The notes below the pieces were generated by a model. That model was not told where the DNA came from. It saw nothing but the letters and a program-made list of their open reading frames with translations, and did not search any database. The position numbers were made by a program, and so were the translations under genes. 64,000 bases of DNA from Hypericibacter adhaerens (GTDB lineage Bacteria > Pseudomonadota > Alphaproteobacteria > Dongiales > Dongiaceae): positions 1,984,001 to 2,048,000 of the forward strand of contig NZ_CP042582.1 in assembly GCF_008728835.1 (NCBI RefSeq). The letters run 5' to 3'. Of this stretch, positions 28,626 to 36,328 are shown one piece after another; the stretch's first letter is position 1; each line of letters opens with the position of its first letter.

Positions 28626-29000
28626 CTAGCGCTGAGGGCCGTAGCCGTATTCGCCGCCGACGCCGAGCACCAGGTTGGCGCCGGCCTGGTAGAGCCGGTC
28701 GCGGAAGCCCGGCTGGTCCGAGATGGCCACGACTCCGCCGCCGATCCCGGTGTTCGCCAGGACCCGGCCATGGGCCGCCTCGACGACCGCTGCGGCGTCC
28801 TCGGGACCGCCGCCCAGCACGAAGACGCTGACCGGCACCGGCGTGACGTCGGACGGGCTCGGCGCGGCGATGGCACCGATGGCCAGCAGGCTGCCGAAGA
28901 GGGCGAAGACGAGGATGGCGACCAGGCGGGCGCCGGACGCATCCTTGGCGCGGGGCTGGGTGGGAGCGGCGGAAGCGCCGCTGGCGATGATGGCGGTCAT
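28626..29000 (-). CDS. Small single-pass membrane protein of unknown function
   Basis: A 124-residue protein not assigned to a family. Residues 1-22 are polar, one membrane helix follows (LVAILVFALFGSLLAIGAIAA), and a C-terminal domain of about 75 residues begins PVPVSVFVLGGGPEDAAAVVEAAHGRVLANTG and ends in a glycine-rich tail (GVGGEYGYGPQR). The C-terminal part is probably periplasmic. Codon bias matches its neighbours, which supports a real gene. The 259 bp on its downstream side (28367-28625) contain nothing I can name. Confidence 0.6.
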   Translation of the reverse strand: MTAIIASGASAAPTQPRAKDASGARLVAILVFALFGSLLAIGAIAAPSPSDVTPVPVSVFVLGGGPEDAAAVVEAAHGRVLANTGIGGGVVAISDQPGFRDRLYQAGANLVLGVGGEYGYGPQR

Positions 29001-29085
29001 GGCGGAAGTGAAGGCTATCGGCGAGATTTTAATTCGCCGTTAATTCGACCGGCTTTCTCGCTCGAATTTTTGCGTTCGCGCTCGT

Positions 29086-29973
29086 TCAGGGCAGCGGCGG
29101 CACCAGGCGGGCCCGTCGCCAGTCGACCAGCGTGTAGAGCAGCAGCGCGATCAGCACGACCGCGCCGCCGATCAGCGCCCGCTCGCCCGGCTCCTCGCCC
29201 ACGGCGAACCAGACCCAGAGGGGCGCCAGGGCGGATTCCACCAGCCCCAGCAGCGCCACCTCGACCGTCGGCACCAGCCGGGCGCCGGCCGTGAACAGGA
29301 CCAGGCTGAGCCCGAACTCGCCGCAGCCGAAGAGCGCCAGATAGCCGGCGTCGGCCAGGGAAACCGAGAAGGGATGCGCCCAGGGCAGGACGAGGAGGGC
29401 GCCCGTCGCCCCGGCCACCACCATGGCCGGCAGCAGGTCGATATCGCCGAACCGGCGGATGGTGACGATCACCACGGCGAACATGCCGGCGACCGTGAGC
29501 GCCATCAGGTCGCCGAACCCGCTGCCGCCGCCGAACTGGCCCCAGACCATGTAGGCCACGCCGCCGAAGGTGGCGACCAATGCCAGGACGGTGTGGCCGG
29601 CGATCCGCTCCCGCAGCACCAGCCAGCCCGCGAATGCCGCCAGCAGCGGGTTGATGGCGATGATGATGAGGGCCTTGGCGATGGTGGTGTGGGTGAAGGC
29701 GAGGATGAAGCAGACCGTCTCGATCCCCATCCAGATCCCGAGGAACCAGCCGACCGGGCTCAAGGCCCGGAACCGGGCGAGGAGGCCGCGGCCCTGGACG
29801 GCGACCGCCGCCAGCAGGAACAGGCCGCCGATGGACGACCGCCAGAAGGTCAGGGTCCAGGAATCGGTCTCGACCAGCCGGGTGAGGATCCCCGCCATGC
29901 TCCACAGGAGGGCGGCGCCGAAGATCATGGTGCGGCCGCGGGCAAGGCCCGGGTTGTGCGCGGGGCCGGTCAT
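29086..29973 (-). CDS. DMT-superfamily (EamA) transporter
   Basis: A 295-residue inner-membrane protein with ten predicted helices in two EamA repeats. The first begins IFGAALLWSMAGILTRL and contains ETVCFILAFTHTTIAKALII; the second begins VALVATFGGVAYMVWG and ends LIGGAVVLIALLLYTLVDW. These are typical drug/metabolite exporters. It follows another DMT gene by 8 bp, and the pair probably forms a heteromer or parallel exporter set. No substrate can be inferred. Confidence 0.88.
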   Translation of the reverse strand: MTGPAHNPGLARGRTMIFGAALLWSMAGILTRLVETDSWTLTFWRSSIGGLFLLAAVAVQGRGLLARFRALSPVGWFLGIWMGIETVCFILAFTHTTIAKALIIIAINPLLAAFAGWLVLRERIAGHTVLALVATFGGVAYMVWGQFGGGSGFGDLMALTVAGMFAVVIVTIRRFGDIDLLPAMVVAGATGALLVLPWAHPFSVSLADAGYLALFGCGEFGLSLVLFTAGARLVPTVEVALLGLVESALAPLWVWFAVGEEPGERALIGGAVVLIALLLYTLVDWRRARLVPPLP

Positions 29974-29981
29974 GGCCGGGG

Positions 29982-30965
29982 TCAGACGGCCGGCGGAGCG
30001 AGGCGCCGGCCGGCATGCATGTCGTAGAGGCCGTGCAGGATCAGCGAGCCGATCAGCATGACGCCGCCGATGACGGCGTAGAGGCCGGGGTTCTCCGCGA
30101 AGACGAGCCAGACCCAGATGGGCCCGAGCGCGGGTTCGAGCAGCGCCGCCAGCCCCGCCAGGGCCGCCGGGATATGGCGTGCGCCCGAGGTGTAGAGGGC
30201 CATGCCGAGGCCGAGCTGGCCGAAGCCGAAGAAGAACAGGTAGGGCAGGTCGTGGCTCGAGATCGCGACCGTGGGCGCCTGGGTGTAGGCGATGGTGCCG
30301 GCGAAGATCGTGGCGTAGCAGGCGGCGGGGATCATCCGTACCTTGCGGTTCGAGCGCAGGATCACGGTGGCGCCGGCGAAGGCGAAGCCGATGACGATGC
30401 CCAGGAGGTCGCCGATCGGGTTGCCGCCTTGGGCGAAGGCCTCGATCTCCATGATGCCGATGCCGACGAGGGCGCCTGCCATGGCGACCCAGGTCCGCAG
30501 GCGCACCGCCTCATGCAGGATCAGCCAGCTGGCGATGGCGGCGATGAAGGGCGAGATGCCCTGGAGGAAGAGCAGCTTCGCCACCGTGGTGTAATCGAGC
30601 GCCACGACGAAGCAGACCGAGGCGGTGCAGAAGCAGAGCCCCATGCCGATGCTGGCCCAGGGCGCGTCGCGCAAGACGCCGACGATGCGGCCGCGCTCGC
30701 GGATGACCAGCAGCCCGAACAGAAACAGGAAGGCGAAGAAGGAGCGCCAGAAGATGATCGTCCAGGCGTCCGCGGTGACGCTGCGCACCACCACGCCGCC
30801 GCTGCTCCAGATGATGGCCGCGAGCGAGCAGGACAGCAGCCCGCGCAGATGCTGTGCCCGTTCTGCGGCATGGGCCGCAGCCAGGCTGGAGCCGCTTGGG
30901 TGCGTGGCCGCACTCGGGCTATGGTGGGTCGAGGCCATGGGGCTGGAACGAAGGCACTGGAACAA
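29982..30965 (-). CDS. DMT-superfamily (EamA) transporter
   Basis: A 327-residue ten-helix EamA protein, paralogous to the next gene downstream. Both share the patterns WTIIFWRS/WTLTFWRS near the second helix, VVALDYTTVAKLLFLQGISPFIAA/ILAFTHTTIAKALIIIAINPLLAA in the first repeat and GFGQLGLGMALYTSGARHIP/GCGEFGLSLVLFTAGARLVP in the second. The N-terminal 40 residues are a polar His/Ser/Ala extension, so a later start is possible. First gene of the two-gene unit. Divergent from the hydrolase at 31037. Confidence 0.86.
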   Translation of the reverse strand: MFQCLRSSPMASTHHSPSAATHPSGSSLAAAHAAERAQHLRGLLSCSLAAIIWSSGGVVVRSVTADAWTIIFWRSFFAFLFLFGLLVIRERGRIVGVLRDAPWASIGMGLCFCTASVCFVVALDYTTVAKLLFLQGISPFIAAIASWLILHEAVRLRTWVAMAGALVGIGIMEIEAFAQGGNPIGDLLGIVIGFAFAGATVILRSNRKVRMIPAACYATIFAGTIAYTQAPTVAISSHDLPYLFFFGFGQLGLGMALYTSGARHIPAALAGLAALLEPALGPIWVWLVFAENPGLYAVIGGVMLIGSLILHGLYDMHAGRRLAPPAV

Positions 30966-31036
30966 AAGGACGCGGTTGGGTCAGGCCGCGTACATGAAGA
31001 TATTGTCATCGGTAACATGAGGCCATCGGACTGTCC

Positions 31037-31882
31037 ATGCAGTCAAAGCGCGTTCTGTGCCTGAACCCCTACGGTTTCCACGGCATGCATTATACGGAAT
31101 GGGGAGACCGTTCCGCCGATCGGGTCGCCGTCTGCGTCCATGGGCTGACACGCAACGCCCGGGATTTCGATCCGCTGGCGGCGGCCTTGAGCGGGCGCCG
31201 GCGGGTGGCCTGCCCCGACATCGTCGGCCGCGGCGAAAGCGAGTGGCTCCCCGTCGCCGCCGCCTACAGCTATCCGCAATACTGTGCCGACATGACCGTG
31301 CTGCTGGGCCGGCTCGAAACCGCCTCGGTCGACTGGATCGGCACCTCGATGGGCGGGCTGATCGGCCTGATGATGGCGGCCCATCCCAACACGCCGGTGC
31401 GCCGGCTGGTGCTGAACGATGTCGGGCCCTTCATCGCCAAGGCGGCGCTGCAGCGGATCGCCACCTATGTCGGGCAGCGGCCGCGCTTCGCTTCGTTGGC
31501 GGCGCTCGAGGCCTATCTGCGGCAGGTCTATGCCCCCTTCGGCAAGCTCACCGACGAGGATTGGCGCCAGATGGCCGAGCACAGCCAGCGCCCGGCGCCC
31601 GATGGCGGCTTCCTGCTGCATCACGATCCGAAGATCGCCGAGAACGCGCAGGCCGGCGCCAACCAGGATGTCGATCTCTGGGCGCTGTGGGACAAGGTGA
31701 CATGTCCCGTGCTGCTGATCCGCGGTGCCCAGTCCGACCTGCTCTCCAAGGAGACGGCCGTGGAGATGACGCAGCGCGGCCCGCGCGCGCGGCTTATCGA
31801 GATCGAGGAGGCGGGCCATGCGCCGGCCCTGCGGTCGGCCGACCAGATCGCCCTGATCCGGGACTTCCTGGAGGCTGCATGA
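31037..31882 (+). CDS. Alpha/beta hydrolase
   Basis: A 281-residue alpha/beta-hydrolase. The nucleophile elbow is GTSMGG, the oxyanion region CVHGLTRNARDF, the acid lies in LLIRGAQSDLL and the histidine in EEAGHAPAL. It looks like an esterase of the esterase/2-hydroxymuconate-semialdehyde-hydrolase group; the substrate is unknown. It is followed 10 bp later by a second hydrolase, so the two are an operon. Confidence 0.88.
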   Translation: MQSKRVLCLNPYGFHGMHYTEWGDRSADRVAVCVHGLTRNARDFDPLAAALSGRRRVACPDIVGRGESEWLPVAAAYSYPQYCADMTVLLGRLETASVDWIGTSMGGLIGLMMAAHPNTPVRRLVLNDVGPFIAKAALQRIATYVGQRPRFASLAALEAYLRQVYAPFGKLTDEDWRQMAEHSQRPAPDGGFLLHHDPKIAENAQAGANQDVDLWALWDKVTCPVLLIRGAQSDLLSKETAVEMTQRGPRARLIEIEEAGHAPALRSADQIALIRDFLEAA

Positions 31883-31892
31883 GAGGGGCGGC

Positions 31893-32879
31893 GTGATCGA
31901 TCCCCGCTTTCCGCGGTTCGTCGCGCGGCCGCCCTGGATCGGCGGCGATCTGCAGACGGTCCGGAACTATCTGCGCCGGGTCGAGGTGCCGCTGGACGAC
32001 TATCCCGAGGAGCGGATCGAGTTTCCGCTGGCCGATGGCGACCGGCTGGTCGCCGCGCTGCATCGCCCGGCCACGGACAACGGCCGGCCGCTCGCGATCC
32101 TGATCCACGGGCTCTCGGGCTCGCAGGACAGCATCTACTTGCGCCGGTCGGCGCGCCATCTGCTGCAGGCCGGGTTTCCCGTGCTGCGCTTCAACCTGCG
32201 CGGTGCCGGGCCCTCGGGACCGTTCTGCCGCCTCAGCTACCATGCCGGGCGATCGGAGGACCTGCATGCGGCGCTGATGCAGCTCGACGGCCGTCTCGCG
32301 GGGCGGGGCCTGCTCGCGGTGGGCTACTCGATGGGCGGCAACCTGCTGCTCAAATATCTGGGCGAGCAGGGACGGCGCGCGCTCTTCCTCGGCGCCGTCA
32401 GCGTCTCGGCGCCGGTCCTGCCGAAGGAGGCGCAGCTGCGTATCATGCGGCGGCGCAACGCCGCCTATCACCGCCATCTGCTGGAGGCGGTGAAGCAGGA
32501 TTTCGGCCGCCCGACCTCGGCGATCCCGGAGAGCTTGCGGGCGCTCATGCCGGCGATCCGCACCATCTACGAGTTCGACGATCGCGTGGTGGCGCCCGTC
32601 AACGGCTTCGCCGACGCGGAGGACTACTATGCGCGCACCGCCTCCTTTCCGCTGCTCGACAAGATCAAGGTGCCCACGCTCGTGATCCATGCGCGCAACG
32701 ATCCCTGGATCCCGGCGGCGCCCTACCTGCAGTTCGACTGGAAGCGCAACCCGAAGCTCCTGCCGTTGCTGCCGCGCGGCGGCGGCCATGTCGGATTCCA
32801 TGCGCTGGGCCACGCCGCGCCCTGGCACGACCGCTGCACGGTCAGCTTCTTCGAGGGGCTGCTGCGGAGAGGGCGCTAG
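31893..32879 (+). CDS. YheT-like alpha/beta hydrolase
   Basis: A 328-residue hydrolase of the YheT/EMB8 group. PPWIGGDLQT near the N-terminus is the family signature (P-x-W-x-x-G-x-x-Q-T). The nucleophile elbow is GYSMGGNLLLKYLGE, and FNLRGAG, VIHARNDPWIP and GGGHVGFH carry the other conserved sites. The start codon is GTG at 31893, with GAGAGGGGCG just upstream. Probable esterase with unknown substrate. Confidence 0.88.
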   Translation: MIDPRFPRFVARPPWIGGDLQTVRNYLRRVEVPLDDYPEERIEFPLADGDRLVAALHRPATDNGRPLAILIHGLSGSQDSIYLRRSARHLLQAGFPVLRFNLRGAGPSGPFCRLSYHAGRSEDLHAALMQLDGRLAGRGLLAVGYSMGGNLLLKYLGEQGRRALFLGAVSVSAPVLPKEAQLRIMRRRNAAYHRHLLEAVKQDFGRPTSAIPESLRALMPAIRTIYEFDDRVVAPVNGFADAEDYYARTASFPLLDKIKVPTLVIHARNDPWIPAAPYLQFDWKRNPKLLPLLPRGGGHVGFHALGHAAPWHDRCTVSFFEGLLRRGR

Positions 32880-32970
32880 GCGCCCGGGCGCGCGGTTTTC
32901 AGTTCGGCGCACACGTTATTTCCTCAACCGGACACTTGACCGAGGCACGGTCTGTCGCCATATTTGGATG

Positions 32971-32992
32971 ATCATCAAGGATACTTGATGAT
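32971..32992. promoter_or_regulatory. Perfect 9-bp inverted repeat upstream of the membrane oxygenase
   Basis: ATCATCAAG (32971-32979) and CTTGATGAT (32984-32992) flank a GATA centre. It lies in an AT-rich stretch 37 bp before the desaturase-like gene, with ATTAAAAAATAT following. It has the size of a TetR-type operator; the BetI-like regulator two genes away is a candidate binder. This is inference from symmetry and place only. Confidence 0.5.
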
Positions 32993-33029
32993 TAAAAAAT
33001 ATCCTGTAACTATCTCATAGAGTTCGGAT

Positions 33030-33920
33030 ATGGCGGCAGATGTGGAGGCCGGATCGACGGTTCGGCTCGAAGCGGAAATCGCCCGGCGGCACACGCCGGA
33101 GTTCGCCTGGCCGACGCTTGTGCTCGGCGCTGGCCTTTTCCTCGTCTTCCTGACCGCAACCGCGCTGGCTCTCGCGGGCGCGCTGCCGATCGGGCTCGCC
33201 GCCGCGATCAACACGGCCTTCATCTACGCGCTCTACACGGTGGTGCATGAGGCGGTTCATTCGAGCATCAGCGCCCGCCGGAAGGACCGGCGCTGGGTGG
33301 ATATGCCGGTGGGGATCGTCGCCTGCGTCCCGCTCTGGCTCTTCTTTCATCACCATCGGAAATCCCATCGCGTGCATCATGCGCGCACCAACAAGGACGA
33401 CGATCCGGACATCTATGCGCGCGGGAGCTTTCTGGGCTGGTGTTTCTGGCGCCTGCCGCGGACGCTGCTCGCCTACTTCAATCCGTTTCAGCTATGGCGC
33501 GAATGCGGGCGCTTCGGTCTGACGGCCCGGGAGCGGCGCATCACCATGGCGAGCTTCGCCGCTTACGCCGCCCTCGTGATCGGCCTCGTCGCCGCAGGCT
33601 ACGGCTACGAGCTCGTCATGCTCTGGTTCGTTCCCTGGTGGATCGGCCAGTCGGTCATGTTGACGCTCTTCACCTGGACGCCCCATCACGACCATGGCGA
33701 GACGGGACGCTATCGCAATACCCGGGTCTCGATCTGGCCGGGCGGGAACGCATTGTTGCTGGGTCAGGGCTATCACCTGATCCATCACTTGATCCCGAGC
33801 GTTCCCTGGTACCGCTATGAGAGCACCTTCCGCGACATGCGGCCGCTGCTGGAGCGCCAGGGCGCGCGCATCGAAGGCTTCTGGCCGCGGGCGAACCCGG
33901 CTTCCGCGCCGCAGGGCTAG
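33030..33920 (+). CDS. Membrane di-iron fatty-acid desaturase/carotenoid hydroxylase-family protein
   Basis: A 296-residue membrane oxygenase with the histidine boxes of the desaturase/hydroxylase superfamily: HEAVH, HHHRKSHRVHH, HHDHGE and HLIHH. The membrane segments include VLGAGLFLVFLTATALALAGALP and TMASFAAYAALVIGLVAAGYG. The spacing resembles beta-carotene ketolase/hydroxylase (CrtW/CrtR-like) and alkyl desaturases. The carotenoid cleavage oxygenase 2.4 kb downstream makes a carotenoid or apocarotenoid substrate attractive, but no carotenoid biosynthesis gene is here. A BetI-like regulator follows at 104 bp. Confidence 0.8.
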   Translation: MAADVEAGSTVRLEAEIARRHTPEFAWPTLVLGAGLFLVFLTATALALAGALPIGLAAAINTAFIYALYTVVHEAVHSSISARRKDRRWVDMPVGIVACVPLWLFFHHHRKSHRVHHARTNKDDDPDIYARGSFLGWCFWRLPRTLLAYFNPFQLWRECGRFGLTARERRITMASFAAYAALVIGLVAAGYGYELVMLWFVPWWIGQSVMLTLFTWTPHHDHGETGRYRNTRVSIWPGGNALLLGQGYHLIHHLIPSVPWYRYESTFRDMRPLLERQGARIEGFWPRANPASAPQG

Positions 33921-34023
33921 TCTCTGAGGGCGCGCGGCCCTTCTGGCCGGGAATCGGTTCTCGGGCGTATAAGGCGGCGACCGCTCGAGCCGGCGGGCAG
34001 CGTTCCTTCTGGGGAAGATCGCA

Positions 34024-34656
34024 TTGAAAACGAGCATCGAGAAGATTCGCCGGCAGGATCTGGTCCGCGCGGCCTACCGCACTTTTCTCGAGCATGGCTT
34101 GAACGGCATGACGATGGCCCGGATCGGCGAGCGCGCCGGCATGTCCCACGGCATCGTCAATTACTACTTCAAGAGCAAGGACGAGCTTCTCGACGCGGTC
34201 GTGCGCCATGCCAATTGCCTGATCATGCAGGACGTGGCCGCGCGCCTGCGCCGCTCGCAGACGCCGCGCGAGCGGCTGTCGGCGATCATCGAAGGCAATT
34301 TCCGCGCCGAGCTGTTCGATCGGGAGACGGCGAACGCCTGGACCTCGTTCTATGCGGCCGTGCCGGCGCGGCACGAGTTCGAGCGGCTGCAGAGCGCTGT
34401 CTATCGCCGGCTTCGCAGCAATCTTCTCTACGATCTGACGCGGCTCGTGGACCGTCCCCGGGCCGAGGAGATCGCCCTGGGGGTCAGCGTCTGGATCGAC
34501 GGGCTTTGGCTGCGGCGCGCCATGGATCGCGAGGGGCTGAGCGCGGAGCAGGCGATCCAGGCGGTGAATCGCTATATCGACCAATGCCTGGCTGCGGGCG
34601 CCCCCGACGCGCGCAAAGCCTCCACGAAGAAGAAGCAGAAAACCCCAGGGCGGTGA
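34024..34656 (+). CDS. TetR-family regulator, BetI-like
   Basis: A 210-residue repressor. The helix-turn-helix is MTMARIGERAGMSHGIVNYYFKSKDELL, with the BetI-like VNYYFKSKDELLDAVVRH. The C-terminal part follows BetI closely (IIEGNFRAELF, IALGVSVWIDGLWLRRAMD). The start codon is TTG at 34024 with GGGGAAGA upstream. There are no betA, betB or choline transport genes nearby, so a choline role is not supported here. It more likely controls the oxygenase upstream, where a 22-bp inverted repeat lies. Confidence 0.85.
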   Translation: MKTSIEKIRRQDLVRAAYRTFLEHGLNGMTMARIGERAGMSHGIVNYYFKSKDELLDAVVRHANCLIMQDVAARLRRSQTPRERLSAIIEGNFRAELFDRETANAWTSFYAAVPARHEFERLQSAVYRRLRSNLLYDLTRLVDRPRAEEIALGVSVWIDGLWLRRAMDREGLSAEQAIQAVNRYIDQCLAAGAPDARKASTKKKQKTPGR

Positions 34657-34683
34657 GGCCCGTGCCGACATCGGCAACGAGAA

Positions 34684-34713
34684 GCCCAGGACACCCATCC
34701 TGGTGTCCTGGGC
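34684..34713. terminator. Bidirectional hairpin between convergent genes
   Basis: GCCCAGGACACC (34684-34695) pairs perfectly with GGTGTCCTGGGC (34702-34713) with a six-base loop. It lies between the ends of the BetI-like gene and the esterase gene on the other strand. A U-run is absent on the plus side, and only TTCTC follows on the minus side. Confidence 0.6.
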
Positions 34714-34735
34714 CGGTCACGTCGGGCGAAGGCGC

Positions 34736-35770
34736 TCAGGGCTTGAGGTGCTGGCGGAAGCCCTCATTGGCCTGTTCGATCGCTTCCTCGGTCGAGGGGA
34801 CGTGGCGAAGCGCATTCAGCAGCACGAAATCATGGATCGTGCCGTTGTAACGCACGGCCGCCACCTCGACGCCGGCCTCCTTGAGCTTGCGGGCATAGGC
34901 TTCGCCCTCGTCGCGCAGCGGATCGTTCTCCGCCGTGATCACGAGGGCCGGCGGCAGGCCCTTCAGCTGCTCGAGGCTGGCTTGCAGCGGTGCCGCATAG
35001 GGATTGCGGCGCGTGGCGGCATCGGGCGCGTAGATGTTCCAGCCGTACTGCATGAAGGCGCGGGCCAGGAAGCGGCCGGTGCCGAAATCGCGGTAGGAGT
35101 CCGTGTCGAAATCGGTATCCGTCGCGGGAATGAACAGAACCTGATAGCGGATCGCCGGCCCGCCGCGGTCCTTGGCCATCAGGGTGAGGGCGGCCGACAT
35201 GTCGCCGCCCACCGAGTTGCCGGCGACCGCCATGCGGCTGCCGTCGACGCCGATCTCGGCGCCATGCGCGGCAACCCATTTGGCGGCGGCGTAGCTCTCC
35301 TCCAGCTGGGTCGGGAAGACCGCGTCGGGGATGGGCGTGTATTCGACGAACACGACGGCGGCCTCCGAGCCGACCGCGAGGTCGCGGACGAGCCGCTTGT
35401 GGTTCTCGAAATTGCCGGCGAGCCAGACGCCGCCATGAATGAACAGGATGACCGGCGGGGTTCCTTTCACGCCGTCGGGCTTGACGATATAGAGCTTCAC
35501 GCTGCGGCCGTCCTGGAGGATGGTCTTCTCCGCGACGGAAATGCCGGAGATGTCGACAGGCGTCTTCGCCTGAAGGCCGGTCAGCGTCGCGCGGACCTGG
35601 GGGCCGGGCAGCTCCCAGAACGGGCTGCTGTCCTTGTTGAGCTCGGTGAGGAAGGACCGAACCTGCGGATCGAGATGCGGATCGGTCGAGACGTCGGTGG
35701 CGGCTTTGGCGGATGAAGACATGAGGCTTGCTCCTAGGATCAAAGCGGTGAGTTTCGTGAAACGGTTCAT
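34736..35770 (-). CDS. Secreted alpha/beta hydrolase (hormone-sensitive lipase-type esterase)
   Basis: A 344-residue esterase with a signal peptide (LTALILGASLMSSSAKA, cleavage near residue 25). The HSL-family signatures are IHGGVWLAGN (oxyanion hole) and GNSVGGDMSAAL (nucleophile Ser). The Asp lies in TAENDPLRDEG and the His in GTIHDFVLL. It acts in the periplasm or outside. I chose the ATG at 35770 so that the signal peptide starts the protein; an ATG 12 codons upstream is possible. Divergent from the carotenoid oxygenase gene across 558 bp. Confidence 0.88.
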   Translation of the reverse strand: MNRFTKLTALILGASLMSSSAKAATDVSTDPHLDPQVRSFLTELNKDSSPFWELPGPQVRATLTGLQAKTPVDISGISVAEKTILQDGRSVKLYIVKPDGVKGTPPVILFIHGGVWLAGNFENHKRLVRDLAVGSEAAVVFVEYTPIPDAVFPTQLEESYAAAKWVAAHGAEIGVDGSRMAVAGNSVGGDMSAALTLMAKDRGGPAIRYQVLFIPATDTDFDTDSYRDFGTGRFLARAFMQYGWNIYAPDAATRRNPYAAPLQASLEQLKGLPPALVITAENDPLRDEGEAYARKLKEAGVEVAAVRYNGTIHDFVLLNALRHVPSTEEAIEQANEGFRQHLKP

Positions 35771-36328
35771 CGAATTCGCTCGGGGTTGGAGGGATGGCTG
35801 AGGCACAGGCGGGCCTCGACGCGAATGTGATCGGCTTCACCGAGCGCGTCTTTACTGCTTCTGCTGTTCTTTTGATCCCGGCCGCGCTTTATCGGGGCCC
35901 GATATCCGGACGGAACCGCTATCGGCGCAGCCCTCGACACTCGCCTGGCGTCACACCGGCCGCGCGCCAGAAGGTCCGGCTGCCGGCAGCCCGTCAGAGG
36001 AAGACCCGGTCCTCTTTCATGTCGAAATGGCGGCAGAACGCTGGGCGGGAAACGCCAGATTTTTCAACGACGTCACCGCTCGTCGATCAATCGAAACCCC
36101 GATCCAGGAAAAGATTCATCGCGCGCCGGGACCGGCTCCGCCTGATGTCGGGGTGTCGCGCTTCCCTCGCTCCAACCAAGAAAAATTTTCGGTAATGGCA
36201 CCGGGTACCATTTTTCTATTGGCGCGACGGCGGGATATGTTGGAGTACGCTCGCCGCGGCATGCCCATGACGCCACGGGTCTCCGGGCGCGCGGCGGCCG
36301 GAATGACAGTCATCCCTGGAGAACATGA
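35771..36328. other. 558-bp intergenic region without a recognisable gene
   Basis: This divergent region has lower GC content than its surroundings and no frame with convincing codon bias. It must carry the promoters of the esterase and the carotenoid oxygenase. A near-perfect inverted repeat, AATGGCACC-G-GGTACCATT (36194-36212, one mismatch), is followed by TTTTCTATT and lies 117 bp before the oxygenase start. I see nothing else that I can name. Confidence 0.5.

Noticed and set aside
34024-34656. Calling the TetR regulator BetI with a role in choline/betaine control
   Set aside because: The protein is BetI-like, but no betA, betB or choline transporter gene is in the window, so only the family name is supported.
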